A DNA stretch of 13,003 bases from Acinetobacter piscicola (lineage in GTDB: Bacteria > Pseudomonadota > Gammaproteobacteria > Pseudomonadales > Moraxellaceae), in assembly GCF_015218165.1 (NCBI RefSeq), contig NZ_CP048663.1, positions 1 to 13,003 of the forward strand, written 5' to 3'. Positions 1 through 6,633 of the stretch are shown here, piece by piece. Under the pieces are notes generated by a model, which made no database searches, was not told the DNA's origin, and saw only the letters and a list, made by a program, of their open reading frames with translations. The stretch's first letter is position 1. Each line of letters starts with the position of its first letter. A program made the position numbers and the translations under genes.

Positions 1-833
1 GCTGTGTTTGCCGTTGTTTGAGCTGTAGAAACAGCTTGGTTCGTTGTAAATAGCTGTGCTCCATTTACTGACTCTGTAGAAAAATTATTAACATCTCCTG
101 CAGTTACATTAACTATTTTACGAGTTTGTGCTGAACTTCCTACACTAACAACATTTTCTAAACCACCATCACTACTTGAAGAACCAATTGAAACAGAGTT
201 TTTCCCTGATGAAACTGAGCCTGTACCTAATGCTATAGAATTAGTTCCACTTGCTGTTGTTGATACAGTATCTGAGCTGCCAATAGCTATTCCACCATTA
301 TTTCCCGAGGTAAATCCATTTGCATTGCCAGCATAACTATTAGTTCCTATTGCTAAATTATAAGATCCTCCTGTTCCGCCAGTACCCGAAGTTTGGACTA
401 CAGTTGCACCAACACCAGTTGTCCCGCCACCAATAGAAATATTATTACTTCCACCAGCTCCACCATATGTCCAATCAGTTACAGTATTAACTGCATTCCC
501 TCCAATTCCAGAAACACCACTACCCAGAACTATATTATTATTTCCCCCAGCTCCACCAATAGCGCCATGACGTGATGCACCACCACCATCACCACCATCA
601 CCACTATTTCCAGATCCTAAAACTATATTATTATTTCCTCCAATTCCCGCCATTCCATTTGGGGAGCTAGTAATAGCACCACTACTTCCTGCAGACGCAC
701 TAGGACCTGAAGCTATATTATTATTAGCATCTATTTGAGTAATATCTGATGAACTACTTCCACCCTGAATAGCCATAGCAATATTTGGATAAAGCAATAG
801 AGTACTTATTACAATTGATATTCTTTTAACCAT
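1..833 (-). CDS. Trimeric autotransporter adhesin (YadA-like), N-terminal part; continues at 13003..12052
   Basis: This is the 5' part of a trimeric autotransporter, an outer-membrane surface adhesin. The ATG is at 833-831. Residues 1-21 look like a signal peptide: a basic MVKR start, a hydrophobic core, and a cleavage-like IAMA. A Gly/Asn/Ser-rich head follows with repeated YadA-head-type motifs such as NNNIVLGSG (twice), NSIALGTGS and KNSVSIGSS. A neck-like segment comes next (TRKIVNVTAGDVNN, then VNGAQLF). The frame runs off base 1 inside a 63-bp coding repeat and continues without a shift at 13003, ending at 12052. The joined protein is 594 aa, of ordinary build but modest length for the family. 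No strong Shine-Dalgarno sequence is visible. The gene is alone in a module bounded by pdif sites at 937 and 11992. Family assignment is from motifs seen; the ligand cannot be inferred. Confidence 0.9.
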   Translation of the reverse strand, partial: MVKRISIVISTLLLYPNIAMAIQGGSSSSDITQIDANNNIASGPSASAGSSGAITSSPNGMAGIGGNNNIVLGSGNSGDGGDGGGASRHGAIGGAGGNNNIVLGSGVSGIGGNAVNTVTDWTYGGAGGSNNISIGGGTTGVGATVVQTSGTGGTGGSYNLAIGTNSYAGNANGFTSGNNGGIAIGSSDTVSTTASGTNSIALGTGSVSSGKNSVSIGSSSSDGGLENVVSVGSSAQTRKIVNVTAGDVNNFSTESVNGAQLFTTNQAVSTAQTTANT

Positions 834-936
834 CTTAAAATCATCTTGAGTTTTGAGGTTACAAAAATATAATAAATAATATAGTTTTACATTAAATATC
901 TTTATAGCCTGTTAGACCATTATAAGTGAACCCCAC

Positions 937-964
937 ATTTAACATAATGGGCGTTATACGAAAT
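937..964 (-). other. pdif site 1 (XerD/XerC orientation)
   Basis: XerD-type half ATTTAACATAA, 6-bp centre TGGGCG, XerC-type half TTATACGAAAT. It separates the adhesin module from the Fic module. Both halves match the Acinetobacter plasmid pdif pattern. Confidence 0.9.
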
Positions 965-1029
965 GCTTTTTAAAATATCTTTGTTTTTCATATAGTTAAA
1001 AAATTTTCATCCCCCTAAAAAACCACAAA

Positions 1030-1061
1030 AAACCGACTTGGAAACAAGTCGGTTTCTTTTT
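1030..1061. terminator. Rho-independent terminator, probably bidirectional
   Basis: An 11-bp perfect stem (AAACCGACTTG with CAAGTCGGTTT) and a GAAA loop. It is followed by a T-rich run on the plus strand and by a T run on the minus strand as well. It lies just inside pdif site 1 and would insulate the adhesin and Fic modules. Confidence 0.8.
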
Positions 1062-1369
1062 AAGCAAAACTGTAACTTTTAGCCAATAAAATTGATCAAT
1101 ATTTAATCAAATTGTCATTTTTCTCTGGCTTATCAATGCGCCCCATCCCGAAACTATCCCCAATTTCTGCGGACAACTCTTGGGATAAAAATTCACCAAT
1201 TTTGTACGCTTTGGCTCACACCAATTCCGGCCCTTTGCGCCTATACGATCTGGCTACAATTTCCTATGATGGATTCATCAGGAACAGGAAGTTCCGCACA
1301 ATAATAAAAATACAGATACGCACAAGGACAGTAAGGTACGACAGGAGTTATACCAAGCGAACCCATACG
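1062..1369. other. Spacer with no supported gene
   Basis: This stretch lies between two terminators, downstream of fic. Open frames exist on both strands: plus 1112-1408, and minus ending at 1241 with a 41-codon piece starting MGSLGITP that is rich in Tyr, Cys and Pro. Neither has a visible ribosome-binding site, and I recognise neither. The minus frame overlaps the end of fic. It may be decayed coding DNA. Confidence 0.4.
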
Positions 1370-1398
1370 AAAAAGCCCGACATCTTGTCGGGCTTTTT
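1370..1398. terminator. Terminator at the 3' end of fic
   Basis: A 13-bp perfect stem including AGCCCGACA and TGTCGGGCT, with a TCT loop and A/T tracts on both sides, so it can act in both directions. It lies 15 bp beyond the fic stop codon. Confidence 0.85.
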
Positions 1399-1412
1399 TA
1401 TTGCTTAAATAT

Positions 1413-2531
1413 CTATAACTGAGTATTGATCTGATAGCGTGTATTACGTCCACCACCTTCCAATTTGACGATACATGCTTTTTCAAGCAAGTCTGATAAA
1501 TGGCGAGTAGCTGTCGCCTTACTGACTTTAGCAACCTTTTGATATTGTGAAGCACTAATACCATGTTCAAAGCCATTTTCTCCACCGTCTAATAAACGAT
1601 TTAGGACTTTGCGTTGTTCTTCACTCAGGGCTAAGTTTGAATATTTATGCCAAAACTGACTTTTAAATAATGTTCGATTGATCTGCGCTAAGGTTTTTTC
1701 AAGGCTATCATTCAATGTATCTAAAAACCAAACTAGCCAATCTGTGATATCAGAATCATTTTTTTGAGTTTGTTCTAATATCTCATAGTAACTTTTACGT
1801 TTACTTAATATCGCAGTAGACATTGCATACAAACGGATACTTTGCTCATCCATCTGAGCTAAAGCAAGGTCTGTAAGTGTACGTGTAATACGGCCATTAC
1901 CATCATCAAAAGGATGTAGAGTAACAAACCATAAATGGGTAATGCCTGCACGTAATAAAGGATCAAGCAGTGAATCATCTAGGCTGTGATTAAACCACCC
2001 TATAAAGGCATTTAATCGCTCTGCTAAGCCTTCTCTTGGCGGTGCTTCAAAATGTACTTTAGGGTAATCCAATCGACCTGAAACGACCTGCATAGGCTCT
2101 GGTCCCCTAAGTTGACCAATGCGTAAACGTTGCATTGTCCAGTCGGGGTCATTGAAAAGCCAACGATGCCATTGCATGAGGCGCTCAACAGTCAGTGGTT
2201 GCTTAACATCGTTCAGCGCATCCAGCATGATATTGGCTAAACCTTCTGATCGATCTGAGCTTGGATAAGGCTGTTCAAGAGTGACACCCAAGCGTTGGGC
2301 TAAAGATGATCGCAATGAAAAAACATTGAGGGTTTCATTTTCAATTGCTGATGAAGCAACGAGATTGGCAAGTAGAGTATCTAGAGTGAATTGTTCTTTC
2401 GCTAAATCATGCTGACTTTGTCCAAGAAGAATTCCTATTTTTTGATGTATCTGTCTGGTTTTAGGTAAGATAGTTGAATCTTGCCATGTGAAATTTGTCC
2501 AGTTTTCTGCTTGCCAAATCCATTTCTGCAT
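1413..2531 (-). CDS. Fic family protein, class II (DUF4172-type N-terminus, Fic core, winged helix)
   Basis: A protein of 372 aa. The Fic core signature HPFDDGNGRITR lies at about residues 206-217. It contains the catalytic His and the phosphate-binding loop used by most of the family to transfer AMP from ATP to a target hydroxyl. The N-terminus (WIWQAENWTNFTW) is of the DUF4172 kind. The motif SSAIEN at about 60-65 fits the class II inhibitory helix [S/T]xxxE[G/N], so the enzyme is probably self-inhibited and needs no separate antitoxin. The last 70 residues resemble a winged helix (ISASQYQKVAKVSKATATRHL). I chose ATG 2531 over the upstream TTG 2537 because GAGAGAG lies at suitable spacing. 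The only gene in its pdif module. The target is unknown; regulatory roles are as likely as toxicity. Confidence 0.9.
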   Translation of the reverse strand: MQKWIWQAENWTNFTWQDSTILPKTRQIHQKIGILLGQSQHDLAKEQFTLDTLLANLVASSAIENETLNVFSLRSSLAQRLGVTLEQPYPSSDRSEGLANIMLDALNDVKQPLTVERLMQWHRWLFNDPDWTMQRLRIGQLRGPEPMQVVSGRLDYPKVHFEAPPREGLAERLNAFIGWFNHSLDDSLLDPLLRAGITHLWFVTLHPFDDGNGRITRTLTDLALAQMDEQSIRLYAMSTAILSKRKSYYEILEQTQKNDSDITDWLVWFLDTLNDSLEKTLAQINRTLFKSQFWHKYSNLALSEEQRKVLNRLLDGGENGFEHGISASQYQKVAKVSKATATRHLSDLLEKACIVKLEGGGRNTRYQINTQL

Positions 2532-2542
2532 TTTCAATCTCT

Positions 2543-2613
2543 CTCATCTAAAATCTAAGATGAGTTAAATATAGCACATATTCGACTCACATTATGAGCC
2601 GAATATGTGCTAT
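2543..2613 (-). promoter_or_regulatory. fic promoter with overlapping palindromic operator
   Basis: On the minus strand an extended -10, TGC then TATATT, lies at 2576-2568. A 43-bp imperfect palindrome, 2571-2613, has 14-bp perfect outer arms (ATAGCACATATTCG and its complement). It covers the -10 edge and the -35 region. A second inverted repeat, CTCATCT with AGATGAG, lies at 2543-2564 in the leader. The layout suggests repression, possibly by the winged helix of the Fic protein itself (inference). No good -35 box is visible. Confidence 0.55.
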
Positions 2614-2665
2614 TAATTAGCTCATTATTTATCGAGAACAGTTCTACTTAGGTTCTAACAAGTGA

Positions 2666-2693
2666 GTTTCGTATAACGCGTATTATGTTAATT
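2666..2693 (+). other. pdif site 2 (XerC/XerD orientation)
   Basis: XerC-type half GTTTCGTATAA, centre CGCGTA, XerD-type half TTATGTTAATT. It separates the Fic module from the pRiA4b ORF-3-like module. Confidence 0.92.
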
Positions 2694-2732
2694 TTAGATT
2701 TACTAAAACTATTTTTTGAGAACTAGGCTGTT

Positions 2733-3260
2733 ATGGGAACTGTAAAGCTCAAATCTTCTGATGAAGTTTTTCAATTAAAAATTAGTCTGCTAGGTAGTAA
2801 TCCTGAAATCTGGAGAACTATTCAAATTTCATCGGCAGCTACTTTATCTAGGCTCCATAAGGCAATTCAATCTGCTTTTGATTGGGAAGATAGCCATTTA
2901 CATGAATTCACGACTATTAAGCATGAAAAGATCAATAAAAGACAAAAATTGAAAGAAGTTCTACGTGTAGGTAAAAAAATTATATATACATATGATTTTG
3001 GCGATTGTTGGGAACATTTGATTACTGTAGAAAGCAGACAATCTCCTGATTTAAATAAAAAATATCCATGTTGTATAGATGGTCAAAATCATGCTCCATT
3101 TGAAGATATTGGAGGAATTTTTGGATATCTTGATATTTTAGATGCATTACAAGACTCCAAACATCCAAGATATGACGATTACATGCAAATTATCGAGGAT
3201 GAAATAGGAGAGATAGAGTTTGATCCGACCTACTTTAATTCACATGATATTAAGTTTTAA
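2733..3260 (+). CDS. Plasmid pRiA4b ORF-3-like family protein
   Basis: A protein of 175 aa, about the usual length of this family (Pfam 'plasmid pRiA4b ORF-3-like'). The family's biochemical role is not established. Typical features are visible: an N-terminal strand-rich part with EIWRTIQI near residues 25-32, and LSRLHKAIQSAFDWEDSHLHEF at 38-59. The hallmark YDFGDCWEH is at 87-95, and a PFEDIGGIFGY block at 122-132 corresponds to the family's PPEDxGG. The ATG at 2733 has AGG about 5-7 bases upstream. It is the only gene between pdif sites 2 and 3, so it forms its own module. No toxin partner is seen. The function is not inferable from this window. Confidence 0.8.
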   Translation: MGTVKLKSSDEVFQLKISLLGSNPEIWRTIQISSAATLSRLHKAIQSAFDWEDSHLHEFTTIKHEKINKRQKLKEVLRVGKKIIYTYDFGDCWEHLITVESRQSPDLNKKYPCCIDGQNHAPFEDIGGIFGYLDILDALQDSKHPRYDDYMQIIEDEIGEIEFDPTYFNSHDIKF

Positions 3261-3265
3261 ACCTG

Positions 3266-3293
3266 ATTTAACATAAGGGCTGTTATACGAAAT
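3266..3293 (-). other. pdif site 3 (XerD/XerC orientation)
   Basis: XerD-type half ATTTAACATAA, centre GGGCTG, XerC-type half TTATACGAAAT. It begins 6 bases after the preceding stop codon and abuts the hicAB operator. Confidence 0.92.
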
Positions 3294-3347
3294 TGCAACT
3301 AAATATAGTTGCAATTATTATTTAAAAGTAACTATACTTAGTTGCAA
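3293..3347 (+). promoter_or_regulatory. hicAB promoter and operator
   Basis: The -35 TTGCAA (3309-3314) and -10 TATACT (3333-3338) are 18 bp apart. A perfect inverted repeat, TTGCAACT and AGTTGCAA with a 6-bp spacer (3293-3314), overlaps the -35. A further AGTTGCAA copy (3340-3347) follows the -10. This fits autorepression by HicB through its ribbon-helix-helix domain. The first operator arm shares its first base with pdif site 3. Confidence 0.7.
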
Positions 3348-3365
3348 TAGCAGTAGGGCTGAAGT

Positions 3366-3614
3366 ATGGGTAAAACGGAAAAGTTACTGGAAAAATTTGG
3401 AAATTCAAAAAATACGTTTCCATATAAAGATTTAGTCGTTTTACTGAGCCAGCTCGGCTATGAAAAATTTGAAATGGCAGGCTCTCGTGTTCGGTTTTTT
3501 AATGAAAAAACTGAACATATGATTTTACTGCATAGACCACACCCTGAAAATGAAATCAAAGGTGGGGCATTGAAAGCTGTAAAACAGGCACTCAAGCAGG
3601 AGGGATTTTTATGA
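3366..3614 (+). CDS. hicA: HicA family toxin (mRNA interferase)
   Basis: An 82-aa HicA-type toxin with a small double-stranded-RNA-binding-like fold. Family members cleave mRNA when freed from HicB. The core GSRVRF at about 39-44 and LHRPHPENEIK at about 55-65 match the HicA subgroup that has GSR in place of the GSH of other members. Histidines in LHRPHP remain. The C-terminal KAVKQALKQEGFL is typical. The start is supported by TAGGG 7 bases upstream. Its stop overlaps the hicB start by four bases (ATGA), so translation is coupled. It lies first in the operon, under the promoter at 3309-3338. Confidence 0.88.
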   Translation: MGKTEKLLEKFGNSKNTFPYKDLVVLLSQLGYEKFEMAGSRVRFFNEKTEHMILLHRPHPENEIKGGALKAVKQALKQEGFL

Positions 3615-3943
3615 GCTATTTAAAGTACAAAGGTTATCTCGGAACAATTGAGCCTGATCTTGAAACAGGTGAGTTATTTGGAAAACTTGCTTTTATTCGT
3701 GATCTTATTACCTATGAAGCGGAAACTTTAAAAGCCCTTGAGAAAGCTTTTCAGGAATCTGTAGACGGCTATTTAGAATCATGTGCTGAACTAGGAAAAT
3801 CTCCTGATCAACCATTCAAAGGCACTTTTAATGTCCGTATTAGCCCTGAATTGCACCGTAAGGCGGTTTTAGCATCAAGTAATTCTCTAAATGCCTTTGT
3901 CAGTGATGCGATTCAAGAAAAGTTAATGCGTTTAGGTGCGTAA
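3611..3943 (+). CDS. hicB: HicB family antitoxin
   Basis: A 110-aa antitoxin. The N-terminal half is the HicB partially degraded RNase H-like fold (YKGYLGTIEPDLETGELFGKL, then FIRDLITYEAETLKALEKAFQESVDGYLE). The C-terminal part, about 77-107, is a ribbon-helix-helix DNA-binding segment (GTFNVRISPELHRKAVLASS, then LNAFVSDAIQEKL). In the family it blocks HicA and represses the operon. The start overlaps the hicA stop by ATGA. A strong terminator follows before the next pdif site, so the pair is a self-contained module between sites 3 and 4. Confidence 0.92.
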   Translation: MSYLKYKGYLGTIEPDLETGELFGKLAFIRDLITYEAETLKALEKAFQESVDGYLESCAELGKSPDQPFKGTFNVRISPELHRKAVLASSNSLNAFVSDAIQEKLMRLGA

Positions 3944-3987
3944 TTTATTGAAGCCTAGGCTACTACCTAAAAATTGAAAAACTCAGC

Positions 3988-4016
3988 AAAAATGGGAGCT
4001 TAAAGCTCCCATTTTT
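3988..4016 (+). terminator. hicAB terminator
   Basis: A 13-bp perfect stem (AAAAATGGGAGCT and its complement) with a TAA loop and a T run. It ends 2 bp before pdif site 4. The A/T symmetry allows action in both directions. Confidence 0.88.
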
Positions 4017-4017
4017 A

Positions 4018-4045
4018 GTTTCGTATAAGGTGTATTATGTTAATT
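4018..4045 (+). other. pdif site 4 (XerC/XerD orientation)
   Basis: XerC-type half GTTTCGTATAA, centre GGTGTA, XerD-type half TTATGTTAATT. It opens the module carrying the orphan gene, the Doc pair and the UDG-like/macro operon. Confidence 0.93.
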
Positions 4046-4072
4046 TTAGGGAAATTAATCAGTTGATGAAAA

Positions 4073-4408
4073 ATGAAAATAGGAATTTTTTGGTTTTTGC
4101 AAAAGCAAGTTATTGGCATAGCTCATCCATTCAATTTAAATGATGCAGATTCAATAGGCTTAATTGATAGTCCATATACACATGTCGATTATTGGAAAAA
4201 TATGCAAAGTGTATACCCAGAACTACGTCATTATGAATATGAACAGATTCCAAGGGGTAGGGTAATCTTCGACACAAATAAAGGAAAAGCAATCGTGTAT
4301 ATGGACAAAAAATTATTTAACACAGTAACAGCCACTAAAATTTATGATTTCTTTGATATAGATTCAGAAAATGCTATTCCAAGAAAAGATCCTCACTATC
4401 GTACTTAA
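4073..4408 (+). CDS. Hypothetical protein, 111 aa
   Basis: I do not recognise this 111-aa protein by name. It begins MKIGIFWF, a short hydrophobic strand rather than a signal peptide. It has no membrane span and looks like a compact soluble alpha/beta protein with several aromatic residues (YTHVDYWKNM, IPRGRVIFDTNKGKAIVYMDKKL). The ATG follows another, out-of-frame ATG at 4064 and has no clear Shine-Dalgarno sequence. It sits directly downstream of pdif site 4 and upstream of the Doc pair, with no terminator between. It could therefore be co-transcribed with that pair. Confidence 0.7.
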   Translation: MKIGIFWFLQKQVIGIAHPFNLNDADSIGLIDSPYTHVDYWKNMQSVYPELRHYEYEQIPRGRVIFDTNKGKAIVYMDKKLFNTVTATKIYDFFDIDSENAIPRKDPHYRT

Positions 4409-4457
4409 TTGTTTAATTTAGGCTAAAATGAAATTCTCTTTTAATAGGGGGATGAAG

Positions 4458-4637
4458 ATGAGAAAGCGTTTAAAAGACTATAGCCTTGATCAAATTTCAA
4501 ATCGTGAAAAGGTTTCGGGTCAAGTATTACCAATCCAATTTAGCAATGACGAAGCGACTAAACGTGTTGTGATGCATAGTGCAAAACGAGTCATTAATCA
4601 GCATAAAGCTGAAATCCAAGAGCTTGCTTATAAATGA
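4458..4637 (+). CDS. Small antitoxin-like protein, partner of Doc
   Basis: A 59-aa, charged protein (MRKRLKDYSL, then VMHSAKRVINQHKAEIQELAYK). I infer it to be the antitoxin because its stop overlaps the doc start by ATGA and because it is small and upstream, as in phd-doc. It does not show an obvious Phd sequence pattern; the C-terminal helix would be the toxin-wrapping part. I chose ATG 4458 because AGGGGG (4446-4451) lies 6 bases upstream. In-frame ATGs at 4428 and 4452 are possible but worse placed. Confidence 0.7.
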   Translation: MRKRLKDYSLDQISNREKVSGQVLPIQFSNDEATKRVVMHSAKRVINQHKAEIQELAYK

Positions 4638-5020
4638 GTTTGATTAGCTCAACATTCGTCATTGCTGTGCATGATGAGATCCTATTACAAACTGGCGTAG
4701 GGCGAATAGGCTGTCATATTGAAAAGCTAGAAAGCGTATTAAGCCGTATAGATCAGCAGATGTATTACAGTAATGTAAGCGACATTTTTGAGATCGCAGC
4801 ATGGTTTGGTATAGCTATCTCAAAAGGTCATGCTTTTGTTGATGGTAATAAAAGAACTGGTTTAGCTGTAATGCTGACTTATCTCGAAATTCAAGGTGTT
4901 ACCATTCAGGAACAAACAGGTTTAGATGATTTGATGGTCGATATTGTTGAATCACAAGAAGAACATGAATTATTAGCCAAAATTGTGGCTGAATTCTTAT
5001 ACGAGCTTTCGATAATTTAA
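4634..5020 (+). CDS. doc: Doc family toxin (Fic-fold kinase)
   Basis: A 128-aa protein of the usual Doc length. The signature HAFVDGNKRTG at about residues 66-76 is the Doc version of the Fic motif. In Doc the loop favours phosphotransfer to elongation factor EF-Tu, which stops translation. The N-terminal VHDEILLQTGVGRIG and the following ESVLSRI fit the family. It is translationally coupled to the upstream small gene by a four-base overlap. It ends one base short of the convergent macrodomain gene, with no terminator between. A functional toxin is likely since all motif residues are present. Confidence 0.88.
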   Translation: MSLISSTFVIAVHDEILLQTGVGRIGCHIEKLESVLSRIDQQMYYSNVSDIFEIAAWFGIAISKGHAFVDGNKRTGLAVMLTYLEIQGVTIQEQTGLDDLMVDIVESQEEHELLAKIVAEFLYELSII

Positions 5021-5021
5021 A

Positions 5022-5573
5022 CTAAGAAATCAGAATCTGAATATTTGGATCATCGATATTCGATAAAAGATTCTTATAAATTAAATAATTTTCATCCTCT
5101 CGGCAGATAAAAAATACTTCTGCAACATGATCATATTGAGGCAACATAGAGAGTATAGTGCCAATCGCAATTTCAGCAGCCTTTTGAGGTGGAAAACCAT
5201 AAACACCTGTACTAATACATGGAAAAGAAACAGTGAGTGCATGAATTTCATTAGCTTTGAATAGTGCATTACTATAAGCATCACAAAGCAATTGTGGCTC
5301 ATTGTGTTCGCCATCTAACCATCGTGGTCCAACCGCATGAATAAGGTATTTAGCAGGCAGATTACCTGCTGTTGTTACTTCTGCTTGACCTGTAGGGCAT
5401 CCACCTTTTTCTTGATTTAGACGAATACATTCTTCTTTCATCAACGGTCCAGCTTTTTTATGAATCACATAATCAAGTCCCCCACCACCAAGCAAAGATT
5501 TATTTGCTGAGTTAACGATGGCATGTACAGCAAAAGCTGTTATATCTGCGTGGATGAGATGGACTTTTTTCAT
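5022..5573 (-). CDS. Macrodomain protein, YmdB-like O-acetyl-ADP-ribose deacetylase type
   Basis: A 183-aa single macrodomain. Landmarks are D10 in HADIT, the ADP-ribose-binding VNSANKSLLGGGGLD (20-34, with the catalytic Asp as D34), PTGQAEVT near 60-67, the loop STGVYGFP near 122-129, and a C-terminal FFICREDENYLIY. The order and spacing resemble E. coli YmdB. Such enzymes hydrolyse O-acetyl-ADP-ribose or remove ADP-ribose from proteins or nucleic acid. It is the second gene of an operon, 8 bp after the UDG-like gene. It lacks the C-terminal extension of DarG, and no DarT-like gene is nearby. The actual substrate is open. Confidence 0.88.
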   Translation of the reverse strand: MKKVHLIHADITAFAVHAIVNSANKSLLGGGGLDYVIHKKAGPLMKEECIRLNQEKGGCPTGQAEVTTAGNLPAKYLIHAVGPRWLDGEHNEPQLLCDAYSNALFKANEIHALTVSFPCISTGVYGFPPQKAAEIAIGTILSMLPQYDHVAEVFFICREDENYLIYKNLLSNIDDPNIQILIS

Positions 5574-5581
5574 AATTAGTT

Positions 5582-6280
5582 TTATAGAATACCCTTTTGT
5601 TTCTTATATTCAGTAATGATTGTTCCTAATTCTGGTTCAAATAATTTGATATATTCATCAGATAGACCTCTACTACTAGATGGATGTGGTAAGCACACAA
5701 CTTGGCATTGTTCAAAATTATCAAAGTAAACTTTAAATCGAGTACCATCAAAATCTGTTTTTTGTACCCTTTTTAAGGGTTCTATTTCTGGACCAACAAT
5801 AGCAGTAAACCTATCCCAAACATCTATATTTCTCAGAAAATTAATAAGCTTACTACCCATAAATAAAATTACTTTGGGTCTCAAAACTTCAATATGATGA
5901 ATAAAATTATCAACTGCTTCTTTTTCTAAGAAACGATTATAGCTTTCTATATCTGCATTACTCGTATAGGCCCAATTAGTTTGAATAATACATTTATCAA
6001 AGTCTGAACCTAAATTTTCATCGTTTAATGGGTGTCCCCAAAACTTAAACCATTTTTTAATATTTTTATCATAAGGCCAAGTATTGGCAGAAGGACCATA
6101 CCTTAGGGATTTATTACTAAATGTACATTCAATGCTCATATCTACTGTGGGACGGCTATCGCTTTCATCAAGTTTTTGATCTTCTTTTGACCATCCCCAT
6201 TCATAGCCACAAATCATTAATCCGTTTTTATCATTAAAGCCTGCAAAAATTGAATTTGCTAAATTTAGACTTTTTTCCAT
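5582..6280 (-). CDS. Uracil-DNA-glycosylase-superfamily-like protein, 232 aa
   Basis: I do not recognise a named family, but three features suggest the uracil-DNA glycosylase fold. An N-terminal strand and loop, GLMICGYEWGWS (20-31), sits where motif 1 should be. A middle strand and helix, PKVILFMGSKLINFL (135-149), resembles the UDG segment before the active-site wall. A late LPHPSSSRGLSDEY (197-210) has the HPS core of motif 2. The usual GQDPY or GExPG residues of motif 1 are not conserved, so glycosylase activity is uncertain. A different nucleotide-binding role is possible. The start has GAGAAG 6-8 bases upstream. It leads an operon with the macrodomain gene. Confidence 0.6.
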   Translation of the reverse strand: MEKSLNLANSIFAGFNDKNGLMICGYEWGWSKEDQKLDESDSRPTVDMSIECTFSNKSLRYGPSANTWPYDKNIKKWFKFWGHPLNDENLGSDFDKCIIQTNWAYTSNADIESYNRFLEKEAVDNFIHHIEVLRPKVILFMGSKLINFLRNIDVWDRFTAIVGPEIEPLKRVQKTDFDGTRFKVYFDNFEQCQVVCLPHPSSSRGLSDEYIKLFEPELGTIITEYKKQKGIL

Positions 6281-6334
6281 TTTATCTTCTCTGATACTTT
6301 TAAGATTCGCAGATTCAAATTATCACATATATTT

Positions 6335-6353
6335 CATATAAATCATTTATATG
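6335..6353 (-). promoter_or_regulatory. Palindrome upstream of the UDG-like/macro operon
   Basis: A perfect 9-bp inverted repeat, CATATAAAT and ATTTATATG around one central C. It lies about 55-73 bp upstream of the start codon and 28 bp from pdif site 5. This is a plausible operator. I could not place a convincing -35/-10 pair. Confidence 0.45.
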
Positions 6354-6380
6354 GAAAGTTTTTTATAGATATAAAAATAC

Positions 6381-6408
6381 ACTTAACATAAAATCTCTTA
6401 TGCGAAAT
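6381..6408 (-). other. pdif site 5 (XerD/XerC orientation)
   Basis: XerD-type half ACTTAACATAA, centre AATCTC, XerC-type half TTATGCGAAAT. It is followed after exactly 5 bp by an IS-like end. Confidence 0.85.
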
Positions 6409-6413
6409 TCAGT

Positions 6414-6439
6414 TGTAACCCCCAAATAGAAATGTCCGG
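6414..6439 (+). mobile_element. IS-like terminal sequence 5 bp from pdif site 5 (IS1202-family type, remnant)
   Basis: 26 bp starting TGTAAC and containing CCAAATAGAAATGTCC. It matches 7495-7520 at 22 of 26 positions without gaps. It begins 5 bp past the XerC half, the insertion distance I recall for the IS1202-family 'dif hunters' (ISAjo2, ISAba32). No transposase gene or opposite end was found, so this looks like a leftover. Family naming is from memory. Confidence 0.55.
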
Positions 6440-6633
6440 TTTATCGATTGCTCGACCTAAGATCTCAGAACATAAGAATTTGATGATCACCCTGGTTCTC
6501 AAAACTCGATACTTTATTGAAAAGTTCTATCGAGGCTTATAAGTCCCTGAAACAAAAAAATGCCTGAAGTTTAGGCATTTTTTACATCATCAATATCTAC
6601 TAAAAAGCTTACAACAATCAAAAGACGAGAGTT
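6440..6633. other. Spacer, possible IS remnant, then terminator
   Basis: No gene is supported. On the minus strand a short open frame runs into the IS-like end (about 38 codons, containing VIIKFLCSEILGRAID). It could be decayed element DNA, but I do not recognise it. Confidence 0.3.
6555..6583. terminator. Terminator downstream of the Cro-like gene
   Basis: An 11-bp stem (AAAAAATGCCT and its complement) with a 7-base loop and A/T tracts on both sides. It is positioned to end the minus-strand transcript of the regulator gene. Confidence 0.8.

Noticed and set aside
393..575. Plus-strand 60-aa open frame
   Set aside because: It lies opposite the adhesin head and is a low-complexity Thr/Ser/Asn/Ile shadow of Gly/Asn/Ser-rich coding DNA.
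1112..1408. Plus-strand 98-aa open frame between two terminators
   Set aside because: No ribosome-binding site, no recognisable motif, and its end runs through the fic terminator hairpin.
1241..1585. Minus-strand 114-aa open frame
   Set aside because: The first two thirds overlap the end of fic in another frame, and it reads through the terminator. The unusual Tyr/Cys/Pro-rich tail is noted in the spacer entry only.
5081..5314. Second minus-strand frame inside the macrodomain gene
   Set aside because: It is fully inside the well-supported macrodomain coding frame.
5022..6280. DarT-DarG toxin-antitoxin system
   Set aside because: The macrodomain is single-domain and YmdB-like, and its partner shows UDG-like rather than DarT ADP-ribosyltransferase features.
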